From Rhodopseudomonas palustris (GTDB taxonomy: Bacteria; Pseudomonadota; Alphaproteobacteria; Rhizobiales; Xanthobacteraceae): a stretch of DNA of 64,000 nucleotides. The translations under genes were made by a program, and so were the position numbers. The stretch covers positions 1 to 64,000 of the forward strand of contig NZ_QYYD01000022.1 of the NCBI RefSeq assembly GCF_003591005.1. The letters are read 5' to 3'. The notes below the pieces were generated by a model. It ran no database searches and was not told where the DNA came from. It worked only from the letters and a program-made list of their open reading frames with translations. Positions 1 through 9,169 of this stretch are shown here, one piece after another (the stretch's first letter is position 1; each line of letters starts with the position of its first letter).

Positions 1-89
1 CTCCCGTGTCCCGAAACGTTGCCAGACGCTCGGAATACAGAAGAATCAACGCCATGCGCTTTGTCCACTAAAACTAAGCCGGACAGCAG

Positions 90-112
90 TGGGTCGAGCC
101 CGGCCATGACGA
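90..112. repeat. half copy of the 90-bp palindromic repeat
   Basis: This stretch matches one arm of the dispersed 90-bp palindromic element found complete at four other places in the window, including the terminal GCCCGGCCATGACG. The opposite arm is not seen to the left, so it looks like a decayed or half element. The rest of 1-136 shows no supportable gene. Confidence 0.5.
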
Positions 113-136
113 CCGTGGGATGTGACGCGAGAAGTC

Positions 137-481
137 CTACGTACAAATCTCGCCCTGCATGATCTTCTCGCGAAACAGCTCCACGGCCTTCGGATTCAGC
201 GCGCCTTCGTCGGGCAGAACCAGCGCTAGGTCGGTCGGGGCCAGGAACGCGAATTGCCGGCCCCATTCGTAGACCCAGGCCAGCCCGTCCTGAAACATCA
301 CTTCGTCGTCGTAGCGCGGCAGACGGCCCGAGCGGGCTTCGGCGAAGCCGCGGCGGAACGCGGTGTTCCAGACGATCTCCTCGAGCGGAGCCTGAAAGGT
401 TTCGGCCTGCGGGCGGACGTCGGTCACGGCGCGATCCAGCGACAAGTTCGGCAATGCGGGCGGAGGCGGGGAGTATCCCAT
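137..481 (-). CDS. hypothetical protein, 114 aa
   Basis: I do not recognise a family. The protein has a proline-rich N-terminus, an acidic middle and no signal peptide or membrane segment, so it is probably cytosolic. It lies just downstream of the FUSC-family gene on the same strand, about 40 bp away, and could be co-transcribed with it. No catalytic motif or metal-binding cluster is visible. The length, composition and codon use look like a real gene rather than a shadow, and no better open frame covers the same DNA. Confidence 0.6.
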   Translation of the reverse strand: MGYSPPPPALPNLSLDRAVTDVRPQAETFQAPLEEIVWNTAFRRGFAEARSGRLPRYDDEVMFQDGLAWVYEWGRQFAFLAPTDLALVLPDEGALNPKAVELFREKIMQGEICT

Positions 482-521
482 GCGGCTCGCCGATCTGCAT
501 TCGGACTTTTGGCCGATCCGG

Positions 522-1637
522 TCAAGGTTGCGGCGGCGTTCGGCCGGGCAGTAGCGCCAGTGGGGTCAGCCGACGGATTACCGGCCCCACCGCGGCGCGG
601 AAGCTCGCATTGTGCAGCAAGATTCCGCCGACCAGACCGATGAAGCAGCCGAGCACGGTGTCAATGAAACGCGCCTGGATGATCGCGCCGGGCACGGCAT
701 GGCCGAGCGAGGCCGCGTCGGCGAGGAAGATCGTCAGCGGCGTGATGAAGATCACCGCGAAGCCGTAGTGGCGGATCACCGCCATTTCGATCACGAAGCT
801 GAGCGTCATGATCGACAGCGCAATGCTCCATTTCTCCAGCGGCAGTGCCAGCAGCACAGCGGCGACGCCGAGGCCAATCGCGGTGCCGAGAATGCGATGC
901 AGCTGGCGATTCCAGATCGCGCGAATGGACATCCCTTGAATCACCGCGAGGCAGCTCACCGGCACCCAATAGGGCCGGTCGAGCTGCAGTGCCTGCGCAA
1001 TCGCCAAGGCAACGCCGACGGCGGCGCCGATCAGCACCGAGTCGAGCACGACAGTATCGAAGTCGAACGGCTGCAGCGGCTCGACCGGCGCCGGCGTGCG
1101 GATCCGCAGCGCGATCAGCGAATACACGAACGCGATCTGGGTCGACAACAGCGCTCCCAGCGCAAACAGGCCGGCCTTCAGTGGCAGCTGCAGGAGGTCG
1201 CTCGGCGTGTAGGCGGCGATCGACGCGGCCATCACGAAGAACAGGCTGCCCGGCGGTCCGACCCGATAGTAGCGGCAGACCATCGTCACCAGAACGGCAA
1301 CGAGCGTGAGCGCAGGCACCAGCAGGAACGGCAGCAGATGCACCACCAGGCCGACGACGTAGCAGCCGAGAAAGCCAAACGCGCAGGCCATCATCGTCAC
1401 CATGCGGTGATGCAGCGGCGTGCGCGGCAGATACAGGAACGCCATGCCGCCGAGCGACGAAATCAGGCCATAGTCGAGATGATCGAAATACGCGCCGATC
1501 AGCATCGGCACGCCGGCGGCCAGCGCGACCGAGGCCGGCATCTGCCAGGGCCGGTCGCTCGGATTGATGGTGATGAGCGCACGCCACTCCTCGTGCGCCA
1601 GCGCCTTCACCCGGTGCCATGTCCAATGATGTCGCAT
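522..1637 (-). CDS. FUSC-family inner membrane protein
   Basis: This 371-residue protein has two sets of closely packed hydrophobic helices, roughly residues 30-175 and 200-345, separated by a short polar linker near a run of prolines. That duplicated six-helix layout is typical of the fusaric acid resistance and aromatic acid exporter superfamily (FUSC, AaeB, YccS). Members are inner-membrane efflux proteins, often acting with a periplasmic adaptor. No adaptor or outer-membrane partner is adjacent here, so the substrate cannot be inferred. The ATG start at 1637 follows directly on the end of the lytic transglycosylase gene on the same strand. Confidence 0.75.
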   Translation of the reverse strand: MRHHWTWHRVKALAHEEWRALITINPSDRPWQMPASVALAAGVPMLIGAYFDHLDYGLISSLGGMAFLYLPRTPLHHRMVTMMACAFGFLGCYVVGLVVHLLPFLLVPALTLVAVLVTMVCRYYRVGPPGSLFFVMAASIAAYTPSDLLQLPLKAGLFALGALLSTQIAFVYSLIALRIRTPAPVEPLQPFDFDTVVLDSVLIGAAVGVALAIAQALQLDRPYWVPVSCLAVIQGMSIRAIWNRQLHRILGTAIGLGVAAVLLALPLEKWSIALSIMTLSFVIEMAVIRHYGFAVIFITPLTIFLADAASLGHAVPGAIIQARFIDTVLGCFIGLVGGILLHNASFRAAVGPVIRRLTPLALLPGRTPPQP

Positions 1638-1648
1638 CGATTTCGGGG

Positions 1649-2875
1649 TTAGTTGCCCTGGCGCAAACGCGCCAGCACCTTCAGGCCACCATAGCCGTCG
1701 GCCGGCAAGAGGCCGGCGCGGCTTTGGAAGTCGCGTACCGCCTTCATGGTGTCGTTGCCGACCCTGCCGTCTGTGCCGCCCGTGTCGAAGCCGGCGCGGG
1801 TCAGCCTGGTCTGCATCTCCTGAATCTCGGCGAGCGTCAGCGCGCGCTCGGATCCGGGGAACGGCTGCGCGAACGGGCCGGCGCCGAGGATGCGATCACC
1901 GAGATGGCAGATCGCCAGCGCGTAGTTCATCGACGGATTGTAGCTGCGCACCGCGTAGAAGTTCGGCCCGAGCAGGAATTGCGGGCCGCCCTGGACCGGT
2001 ACCCACATCGTCGCGCTGGCCTGCGGATCCGGGAACGGCTCGCCGTCGACTCTTGTCACTCCGGAGCGCGACCACGCCAGATAGGAGCGGCTGCCGCTAA
2101 TTGCGCCGCCGGGGCCGCGGACTTCGTAGCCCCAATGCTCGCCGCGATGATACTTGCCGCGATTAACCAGATACTTCGCGGTCGAGCCGAGCGCGTCATC
2201 GGGCCGACCGAATGGCGAGACGCGGCCGTCGCGATCGTAGTCGATGCCGACATTGAGCCAGACTTCCGGCATCCATTGGGTGTGTCCCATGGCGCCGGCC
2301 CAGGAGCCGCGCATCTCCTCGGGCGTCGACCAGCCTTTGTCGACGATCTTCAGTGCGTTGATCAGCTCGGTTTCCCAATAGGCTCTGCGGCGCGGCTCGT
2401 TCCAGGCGAGCGCGGCCAGCGACGGAAACACCAGGCGCATATGGTTCTGCTGAACTAACGGATCGCCGTAGGCGCTCTCGACGCCCCACAACGCCAGCAG
2501 CGTGCCGCGCTCGACGCCGTAGTCGCGTTCGATCCGGCCGAACAGCGCCTGGTTCTTGTTCAGCGCTTCACGGCCATTGGTGATGCGCCAGTCGGAGACG
2601 CGGCGGTTGATGTACTGCCAGAGCTGCTCGTTGAACTCCGGCTGCTTCTGGAAATTCTTGAACACGCTCATGTCCGGCTCGAGCCGGCTCATCACGCGGT
2701 CCCAGGTCTGCGGAGTGATGCCCTTGGCCAGTGCGCGGGCGCGAAAACGTTCGCGCCAATCGTCGAAGCCGGCTGGGGCGGCATGCGCCGCGAACGGCAA
2801 CAGGGCCGCCGCGCCGAGCGCGGATTGCAGCAGGCGGCGGCGGGTCGGGTGAGAGCGGGATTCGAGCCAAATCAT
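1649..2875 (-). CDS. lytic murein transglycosylase, MltB family
   Basis: The 408-residue protein cleaves peptidoglycan glycosidic bonds to give 1,6-anhydro-muropeptides. It starts with a Tat-like signal (PTRRRLLQSALGAAALLPFA), followed by an SLT_2 domain over about residues 40-320. The WGVESAYGDP segment carries the catalytic glutamate of MltB-type enzymes. A C-terminal PG_binding_1 domain (TRAGFDTGGTDGRVGNDTM) anchors it to the wall. I chose the ATG at 2875, because the longer frame begins with TTG at 2911 and has an unnatural leader before the twin arginines. It probably acts in the periplasm. Confidence 0.88.
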   Translation of the reverse strand: MIWLESRSHPTRRRLLQSALGAAALLPFAAHAAPAGFDDWRERFRARALAKGITPQTWDRVMSRLEPDMSVFKNFQKQPEFNEQLWQYINRRVSDWRITNGREALNKNQALFGRIERDYGVERGTLLALWGVESAYGDPLVQQNHMRLVFPSLAALAWNEPRRRAYWETELINALKIVDKGWSTPEEMRGSWAGAMGHTQWMPEVWLNVGIDYDRDGRVSPFGRPDDALGSTAKYLVNRGKYHRGEHWGYEVRGPGGAISGSRSYLAWSRSGVTRVDGEPFPDPQASATMWVPVQGGPQFLLGPNFYAVRSYNPSMNYALAICHLGDRILGAGPFAQPFPGSERALTLAEIQEMQTRLTRAGFDTGGTDGRVGNDTMKAVRDFQSRAGLLPADGYGGLKVLARLRQGN

Positions 2876-3143
2876 GCCGCGCAGTCTAGCTGCTTCGCGC
2901 CAACTCGCCAAAACGATCGCGCTTTCCGGTTCGCCGAGTCACGCTGCCGGAAGAAAGTTCCGCTGCGGCAGCGCGTCACAATGCCGTCGAAGTTGCCCTT
3001 GCGTCGTTTGACCGCAAGCCCAATTGGTGTGCGACCTACCTTGTCTCCCACCGGACCAAAATCATGCCGATCGATCGACAGCCCGACCTTGTGCGAAATC
3101 TCGCATTCGCATCATTGGGCGACGTTCGGCAGGACGGATCGCT

Positions 3144-4040
3144 GTGAAGCCGGTGTCGTCACGGCGCCTGCTGGTCGTGGTCAATCCCGGTAGCCGCTCG
3201 GGTGCACAGGCGATCGGTCTCGCCGGCGCGCGGCTGAGCTCCGCCGGCTTCGATCTGGTGCTGTCGGCACCTTGCAGCCGGCACGAGGTCGGGCCCTGGA
3301 TCGAGGCGCATGCCGAGGGCGCGCAGGCGATTGTCGTGGCCGGCGGCGATGGCTCGTTGAATGCGGTCGCTGAAGCCGTGGTCAAGACCAAGCTGCCGCT
3401 TGGCATCATCCCGGCCGGGACAGCCAATGATCTCGCGCGGTCGCTCGGCCTGCCGCTCGACATGGAAGAAGCGGCGGATGTGATCGCCGCCGGGCATTGC
3501 AAGCAGATCGATGTCGGTGACGTCAACGGCCACAAGTTTTTCAACGTCGCCAGCGTAGGGTTGAGCGCCGATCTGGCGCGCGAACTCAGCGGCGAGATCA
3601 AACGCAAATTCGGCCGTATCGGCTACGCGCTCACCGCCGCCAAGGTGCTCGGCAGGGCCCGGCCGTTTCGTGCGTCGATCGTATCGGAGGACGGCACCGT
3701 GCGGGTGCGCACGATGCAGATCGCGGTCGGGAACGGGCGTTACTACGGCGGCGGCATGGCGGTCGAACAGAATGCGGAAATCGACGATGGCCAACTGGAT
3801 CTCTACTCGCTCGAGGTCGGCCGCGTCTGGAAACTGTTAGCCCTCGCCTATGACTTCCGCCGTGGCCGCCACGGTCTGTGGCAGGAGGTGCGTGCAGCAA
3901 CAGGGACGTCGTTCGAGGTACGCACTCGCAAGCCGCGCCCGGTCAACGCCGATGGCGAGTTGGTGACGTTCACGCCGGCGCAGTTCTCCCAGCTGCGGAA
4001 GGCCGTAACGGTATTTGTGCCGCAGACAGCCCCGGAGTGA
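3144..4040 (+). CDS. diacylglycerol kinase-like lipid kinase (YegS/DagK type)
   Basis: This 298-residue protein has the DAGK catalytic fold: an N-terminal nucleotide-binding stretch (LLVVVNPGSRSG), the GGDGS loop that corresponds to the family GGDGT motif, and the GIIPAGTANDLARSLG segment. These proteins phosphorylate lipids such as diacylglycerol or, in YegS, phosphatidylglycerol at the membrane. I chose the GTG at 3144, which has AGGACGG six bases upstream. The longer reading begins with TTG at 3024 and adds about 40 residues with no family match. It is a single gene, convergent with the M23 peptidase. Confidence 0.85.
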   Translation: MKPVSSRRLLVVVNPGSRSGAQAIGLAGARLSSAGFDLVLSAPCSRHEVGPWIEAHAEGAQAIVVAGGDGSLNAVAEAVVKTKLPLGIIPAGTANDLARSLGLPLDMEEAADVIAAGHCKQIDVGDVNGHKFFNVASVGLSADLARELSGEIKRKFGRIGYALTAAKVLGRARPFRASIVSEDGTVRVRTMQIAVGNGRYYGGGMAVEQNAEIDDGQLDLYSLEVGRVWKLLALAYDFRRGRHGLWQEVRAATGTSFEVRTRKPRPVNADGELVTFTPAQFSQLRKAVTVFVPQTAPE

Positions 4041-4047
4041 TCGAAGT

Positions 4048-5616
4048 TCAGGGCAGCGCGCTGTCCTGTCCTGCGCGCGCCACCGCCGGCGCAGGCGGAG
4101 TTGGCGTCAGATCGCGGCCACGTCCGCCGATCAGCCGCTCGTAGGACGCCACCAACGTGGTGTAGGGATTGACCCACAGCCAGCCATCCGGCGTGAACAC
4201 CTGCACGTCGAAATGCAGATGGCGCGTCGTGCCGTTCGGAAAATCGAGATAATTGCCGACGACGCCGAAGCGTTCGCCCTCGGCGACGCGGCGGCCGTCG
4301 AGCACGCCGTCGCGATCGAGCTGCACCGGATCCATGTGCATGTAGCGGAAACGAATATGCTCGCGTGCGGTGTTGACCAGCAGCGTCACCGCCTGCTGCT
4401 TGGACGAGCGGATCAGCACGCCATCGCGCACCGCGACGACGCCCTGTTGCTTGACGTCGCAGCCCCGTTGCTCGGGCTGGCACGAGCCGGGCCGGATGTC
4501 CTGGCCCTGATGGCCAAACCCCATTGCACACTGGCCAACCCCGAAGCTGCGGCTTTCGCAGAAATTGTCGCGCCAGGGATAGGCGAACGGGCCGTTGGCG
4601 CCGCTTTCCGCTCGCGGCGTGTAGGATTGCGACCGCGCATAGGCCGGAGTTTGCGCGATCGGAAAGCGGATCTGCGCGTAGACGGTCGAGTCCGGCCGGC
4701 CGTCCTGCTTGCGGAAGCCTGAGCCGGGGATGAGTTCGCCGCTCGGCCAATAGGTGAAGTCGGGGGAGTTTGCGACGGGGCGATCGGCCGGCATCGCGGC
4801 GATGTCGCGTAGCTGGCGCTGCGGCATGCCGCCGGCGAGGCGCAGCGCGCCGAGAAACCGCTTCGCGACCGGGTAGGCTTCGCGGCAGGCGAGGCGGCGC
4901 GGCTTCGGCACCGAGTCGAGGCACTGCACCGACACCACATAGGCGGCGCCGAACCGGCTGAAGGCGTAACGAACATGGCCTTCGCGGATGAAGCGGCGCA
5001 GATCGGGATATTGCGCGGCGAGGTCCTTGACCGGCTCGCCCTTGCCGCCGAGCGGATCGGCGATGTCGTAGACGAGATTTGAGCCGGTGATCTGGATCTC
5101 GACCGGCCGGGCAAAGACCCGCGCCGGAAGGCTGTTGCCTAAGTTCCCGTCCAGCGTGAACACGGCGTCGTAACCCGCTGGCCCGGCGTCGAACATCGCC
5201 GCCTGAAAGCCGGCTTGCGCGCCCGGCAGCGCTGCGCTCTCGGTGTTCGGGTCTGGATCCTGCGCCAGCAAAGCGGCGGCATCGAGCGGCAGCAGGACCG
5301 GCACGGCGCTTTGGCCGATCGCCGGATAGAGGAGGCCGGTGATGGCATTGAGCCGCACCAATGCCGGGGAGCGACTATCGTCGGCGCGCATGTCACGGCG
5401 GATATCGAAGCCGAAATTGGCTGCAAAGGCAGGCGAGTGGGCGAATTCGGTGCGAAGTTGATCGAGCGCAGCAGGCCAGTCGATCCGGAGCGCGGTGAGC
5501 GCTGGCGTGCTGAACTCTTCGGCCTGCACAGGCGATGCAGAGAGAGCCGCAAGCAGCAGAAGCGGTAAGCCAATCCGTCCTCGCCGACCGCTCCGACCAA
5601 CCGCCGCAGTGCGCAC
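4048..5616 (-). CDS. M23-family metallopeptidase, exported
   Basis: The 522-residue protein starts with a cleavable signal peptide (GLPLLLLAALSASPVQA). The C-terminal region holds an LytM/M23 domain with the zinc ligands visible as the His-Asp of GHQGQDI and the HLHFDV (HxH) motif. Such enzymes are zinc endopeptidases that cut peptidoglycan cross-links in the periplasm. The long N-terminal region of about 330 residues has no motif I recognise. It overlaps nothing, and its 3' end lies 7 bp from the end of the lipid kinase gene, so the two genes are convergent. Confidence 0.82.
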   Translation of the reverse strand: MRTAAVGRSGRRGRIGLPLLLLAALSASPVQAEEFSTPALTALRIDWPAALDQLRTEFAHSPAFAANFGFDIRRDMRADDSRSPALVRLNAITGLLYPAIGQSAVPVLLPLDAAALLAQDPDPNTESAALPGAQAGFQAAMFDAGPAGYDAVFTLDGNLGNSLPARVFARPVEIQITGSNLVYDIADPLGGKGEPVKDLAAQYPDLRRFIREGHVRYAFSRFGAAYVVSVQCLDSVPKPRRLACREAYPVAKRFLGALRLAGGMPQRQLRDIAAMPADRPVANSPDFTYWPSGELIPGSGFRKQDGRPDSTVYAQIRFPIAQTPAYARSQSYTPRAESGANGPFAYPWRDNFCESRSFGVGQCAMGFGHQGQDIRPGSCQPEQRGCDVKQQGVVAVRDGVLIRSSKQQAVTLLVNTAREHIRFRYMHMDPVQLDRDGVLDGRRVAEGERFGVVGNYLDFPNGTTRHLHFDVQVFTPDGWLWVNPYTTLVASYERLIGGRGRDLTPTPPAPAVARAGQDSALP

Positions 5617-5716
5617 CGCGTTGTGCCTCCTGTTCGTGCAGGAGGTAAGTCTAGCGATATTTTAGGCGATTGGCCAAGTCGGGGGCGCTACAGGGTTGAT
5701 GCGATTGGTTAAACGA

Positions 5717-5743
5717 CAAAAGCCCGCCGGGCCGGCGGGCTTC
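5717..5743 (-). terminator. intrinsic terminator of efp
   Basis: A GC-rich hairpin with arms AAGCCCGCC and GGCGGGCTT is followed on the minus strand by a TTTTGT run. It lies about 25 bp downstream of the efp stop codon. Confidence 0.8.
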
Positions 5744-5767
5744 GATCGTGTCGGATGAGGTGAAACC

Positions 5768-6334
5768 TTAGTCCTTGGCGCGTTCGACGTAGGAGCCGTC
5801 CTCGGTCAGAACCACAATCCGGGTGCCGGTGCCGATATGCGGCGGGACGGCGGTGCGGACGCCGTTGGACAGCATGGCCGGCTTGTAGGAGGACGAAGCG
5901 GTCTGGCCTTTCGTGACCGGCTCGGTATCGACGACCTCGAGCGTCGCGCGCTGCGGCAAAGTGATGGCAACGGCGGTGGTGTCGTGCATCGACAACTTCA
6001 CCACCATGTTCTCCTGCAGATACGGCGCGGCATTGCCGACCACATCCTTGGCGACCTGGACCTGGTCGAAGGATTCGGGCTCCATGAAGTGGAAGCCTTC
6101 GCCGTCTTCATACAGGAAGGTGTAGTTACGCTCTTCGATCGTGACCTTTTCGACCTGATCGGTCGTCTTGTAGCGCTCCGAGATCTTCACGCCGTCGCTG
6201 ATTCGGCGCATTTCGATCTGACTGACGGGAGTGCCCTTGCCGGGATGGATGTTTTCGGCCGACAGGACAACGTAAAGCTTCCCATCTTGCTCGAGGACGT
6301 TGCCCTTGCGAATAGAACTGGCGATGACTCTCAA
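5768..6334 (-). CDS. efp: elongation factor P
   Basis: EF-P binds between the P and E sites of ribosomes stalled on polyproline and helps form the peptide bond. The 188-residue length is standard. The tip of domain I reads HPGKGTP, which places the modifiable lysine at residue 33, equivalent to Lys34 of E. coli EF-P. The two genes for its beta-lysylation, epmA and epmB, are divergent and start 140 bp away, so this lysine is expected to be beta-lysylated rather than rhamnosylated. The gene ends in a strong hairpin terminator. Confidence 0.97.
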   Translation of the reverse strand: MRVIASSIRKGNVLEQDGKLYVVLSAENIHPGKGTPVSQIEMRRISDGVKISERYKTTDQVEKVTIEERNYTFLYEDGEGFHFMEPESFDQVQVAKDVVGNAAPYLQENMVVKLSMHDTTAVAITLPQRATLEVVDTEPVTKGQTASSSYKPAMLSNGVRTAVPPHIGTGTRIVVLTEDGSYVERAKD

Positions 6335-6474
6335 AGGAATGTTTCCTGTGGTTCAGGTCGGGGCCCGATCCGGGCGTTGGTATCCCGAGGCCTGCGAAGC
6401 GGTTTCGGGCCGCAACATACTCATTTGCCCCGCTTATGCCAGCGTTTTGCGCTTTTTCGCGGGATCGACTTGAG
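6335..6474. promoter_or_regulatory. divergent efp / epmA promoter region
   Basis: This 140-bp gap separates divergent genes of one pathway, so it must carry both promoters. I cannot assign individual -35 and -10 boxes with confidence. A shared control region would help keep EF-P and its modification enzymes in step. Confidence 0.5.
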
Positions 6475-7530
6475 ATGCACGCCCAGGCCGCTGCCTCGCC
6501 CTGGTGGGACCCTGCCAGGTATCTGGACCGCCAGCCGTTTTTGCGCGCGCGCAGGCGCGTGACGGCAGCCATGCGGGGCTGGTTCGAGGCGGCGGATTTT
6601 GCCGAGGTCGAAACCGCGATCCTGCAGCGTTCGCCCGGCAATGAAACGCATCTGCACGCACCGAAGACCGAACTGCTCGGCGGCGATGGCGAGCGCCGGA
6701 CGTTGTTTTTGCGGACGTCGCCGGAATTCGCCTGCAAGAAGCTGCTGGCCGCCGGCGAAACGCGGATCTTCGAATTCGCCCGCGTGTTCCGCGACCGCGA
6801 GCGCGGCCGGCTGCATCTGCCGGAATTCACCATGCTGGAATGGTACCGGGCCGGCGAGCCGTACGAGGCGGTGATCGCCGATTGCGTCGCGCTGATCGCG
6901 CTGGCGGCACGCACCACCGGCATCGCCGCGTTCGCGTATCGCGGCCGCAGCGCCGACCCGCTGGCGCCGCCCGAGATGCTGACGGTTGCCGATGCGTTCG
7001 AGCACTTCGCCGCCATCGATCTGCTCGCGACGATCGACGGCGGCCAAGGCAAACGCGACGCGCTGGCGCGCATGGCGAACAGCAAGGTGCGCGTCACGGC
7101 GGACGACACCTGGTCGGACATCTTCAGCAAGGTGCTGGTCGAACATATCGAGCCGCGGCTCGGGGAAGGGCGGCTGACCGTGCTGCACGAATATCCGGCG
7201 CCGGAAGCGGCGCTGGCGCGAACCAAGGCCGGCGACCCGCGCGTCGCCGAGCGCTTCGAGGTCTATGCCTGCGGCGTCGAACTCGCCAACGGCTTCGGCG
7301 AACTCACCGACGCGGCCGAGCAGCGGCTGCGCTTTACCGCCGATATGGAAGAAAAGCAGCGCCGCTATGGCGAGCGCTATCCGCTCGACGAGGATTTCCT
7401 CGCGGCGGTGGCGCAGATGCCGGAGGCGAGCGGCGTTGCGCTCGGCTTCGACCGGCTGGTGATGCTGGCGACCGGCGCCGGCAGCGTCGATCAGGTGGTG
7501 TGGACGCCGCCAGCGAGCGAGGCGTCATGA
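6475..7530 (+). CDS. epmA: EF-P lysine ligase EpmA (PoxA/GenX)
   Basis: EpmA is a truncated class II lysyl-tRNA synthetase paralogue that attaches (R)-beta-lysine to EF-P. Motif 2 is visible as RVFRDRERGRLHLPEF and motif 3 as ALGFDRLVMLATG. The N-terminal anticodon-binding domain of true LysRS is absent, and the 351-residue length fits EpmA (325 in E. coli). I chose the ATG at 6475 over one at 6436 because the extra 13 residues look unnatural and neither start has a strong ribosome site. Its stop overlaps the epmB start by ATGA, which implies translational coupling. Confidence 0.92.
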   Translation: MHAQAAASPWWDPARYLDRQPFLRARRRVTAAMRGWFEAADFAEVETAILQRSPGNETHLHAPKTELLGGDGERRTLFLRTSPEFACKKLLAAGETRIFEFARVFRDRERGRLHLPEFTMLEWYRAGEPYEAVIADCVALIALAARTTGIAAFAYRGRSADPLAPPEMLTVADAFEHFAAIDLLATIDGGQGKRDALARMANSKVRVTADDTWSDIFSKVLVEHIEPRLGEGRLTVLHEYPAPEAALARTKAGDPRVAERFEVYACGVELANGFGELTDAAEQRLRFTADMEEKQRRYGERYPLDEDFLAAVAQMPEASGVALGFDRLVMLATGAGSVDQVVWTPPASEAS

Positions 7531-8618
7531 GCAAGGTCGAACGCCTGCCGTCGGCAGCCGCCGCAACGCTTCGAGGCGCGGAGGAGCTGGTCGCGCGGGG
7601 GCTGGTGTCTGCAGAAGCCCGTGACGATCTCGACCGCGTCGCGCAGCGCTACGCCATCGCGGTGACGCCGGATGTCGCCGCGCTGATCGACCCTGATGAT
7701 CCGAACGACCCGATTGCCCGGCAATACGTCCCGCATGTCGACGAACTGGTGTCGCTGCCGATCGAGCGCGACGATCCGATCGGCGACCAAGCGCATTCGC
7801 CGGTCGAAGGCATCGTGCATCGGCACCGCGACCGCGTGCTGCTGAAGCTGGTGCATGTCTGCGCGGTGTATTGCCGGTTCTGCTTCCGCCGCGAGACGGT
7901 GGGGCCGGGCAAGGACAACGCGCTGTCACGCGAGGCGACGACAGCGGCGCTGGACTACGTCCGCGCGCATCCGGAAATCTGGGAGGTGATCTTCACCGGC
8001 GGCGACCCGCTGGTGCTGTCGCCGCGCCGGCTGGGCGAGATCATGGCGGAGCTCGCCAGCATCCCGCATCTCAAGATCATCCGCTTCCATACGCGGCTGC
8101 CGGTGGTCGATCCGGCGCGGATCGATGCGGCGCTGGTGCAGGCACTGCGTGTGCCCGGCAAGACGGTGTGGATGGCGCTGCACGCCAACCATCCGCGCGA
8201 GCTGACGCCGGCGGCGCGCGCCGCCTGCGCGCGGCTGATCGATGCCGGCATTCCGATGGTCAGCCAGTCGGTGCTGCTGCGCGGCGTCAACGACGATGCG
8301 GCGACGCTCGAGGCGCTGATGCGCGCCTTCGTCGAATGCCGGATCAAGCCGTATTATCTGCACCACGCCGATCTTGCGCCAGGCACCGCCCATTTCCGCA
8401 CGACGCTGGCGGAAGGCCAGGCACTGTTGCGCGCGCTGCGCGGCCGCGTCTCCGGGCTATGCCAACCGGAATACGTGCTCGACATTCCCGGGGGCTACGG
8501 CAAGGCGCCGGTCGGCCCTAACTATTTGGATGTCGCGGATGGAACCGGCGCCGATTCGCGCTATCATGTCGCCGACTATTGTGGCGACGTGCATCTGTAT
8601 CCGCCCGAGCCGGGCTGA
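7527..8618 (+). CDS. epmB: EF-P beta-lysylation enzyme EpmB (lysine 2,3-aminomutase family)
   Basis: EpmB is a radical SAM, PLP-dependent enzyme that turns L-lysine into (R)-beta-lysine for EpmA to load on EF-P. Cys112, Cys116 and Cys119 form the CX3CX2C iron-sulfur motif (HVCAVYCRFCFRRE). The PGGYGKAP segment near the C-terminus carries the expected PLP lysine. The start is fixed by the ATGA overlap with epmA; an open frame continues far upstream but only as a shadow of epmA. At 363 residues it fits EpmB (342 in E. coli) better than clostridial KamA (about 416). No epmC hydroxylase gene is present here. Confidence 0.92.
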   Translation: MSKVERLPSAAAATLRGAEELVARGLVSAEARDDLDRVAQRYAIAVTPDVAALIDPDDPNDPIARQYVPHVDELVSLPIERDDPIGDQAHSPVEGIVHRHRDRVLLKLVHVCAVYCRFCFRRETVGPGKDNALSREATTAALDYVRAHPEIWEVIFTGGDPLVLSPRRLGEIMAELASIPHLKIIRFHTRLPVVDPARIDAALVQALRVPGKTVWMALHANHPRELTPAARAACARLIDAGIPMVSQSVLLRGVNDDAATLEALMRAFVECRIKPYYLHHADLAPGTAHFRTTLAEGQALLRALRGRVSGLCQPEYVLDIPGGYGKAPVGPNYLDVADGTGADSRYHVADYCGDVHLYPPEPG

Positions 8619-8806
8619 GCGACGGTGGGCCGCAAGCCGAAACGAGCAACCGCTGCGGAAGATCTGCGTTGATGCTGAGGTCATGCCCGTGTTGGCCGCG
8701 GGCAACAAGATGGCAGGCGGGGACCGAGTTGCCCCGCCGAATGGCCGGGCGCTTAAGAACGGAGAGATGCCGTCTCCGGGCGCCCGCGGTGAAAAGGAAG
8801 ACTGCC

Positions 8807-9145
8807 ATGAAGATATTCATCATCGCCACCACGATCCTGACGCTCGCTGGCGGCGCCGCTGCCTTGGCGCAGTCCGGCTCCGGTGGAGCTGGAGGAGCTA
8901 GTTCAGGGGGCATGAGCGGCGGCGCGGGCGGAATGAGCGGCGGCGCCGGTGGTCTTGGCGGCCCCGCCAATCCCAGCGTGCCTCCGGCGCTATCCTCGGA
9001 TCAGCGCGTCACCGGGCAGGCCCCGATCGGCCATCGGCAGCCGCGGCGTGACGACGTCAACGAGCCAGCCAGTTCGATCGACAAGGTCGACCCGCAGGAT
9101 GCGGCGCTGGATCGCAAGATCAAGAGCATCTGCCGCGGCTGCTGA
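8807..9145 (+). CDS. small exported glycine-rich protein
   Basis: The 112-residue product has a clear signal peptide (MKIFIIATTILTLAGGAAAL). A low-complexity Gly/Ser/Ala stretch with repeated MSGGAGG units follows, then a charged C-terminal part ending in a cysteine pair (ICRGC). AAGGAAG lies seven bases before the ATG, which fixes the start. I do not know a function; it is probably periplasmic. The 188 bp upstream, after epmB, are GC-rich and hold no gene that I can support. Confidence 0.72.
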   Translation: MKIFIIATTILTLAGGAAALAQSGSGGAGGASSGGMSGGAGGMSGGAGGLGGPANPSVPPALSSDQRVTGQAPIGHRQPRRDDVNEPASSIDKVDPQDAALDRKIKSICRGC

Positions 9146-9169
9146 CCCGCGGCAGATTGCTGCCGTCGA

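Noticed and set aside
1-55. Possible gene start on the minus strand (MALILLYSERLATFRD) running off the left edge
   Set aside because: Only 18 codons are visible, and there is no ribosome site. It cannot be judged.
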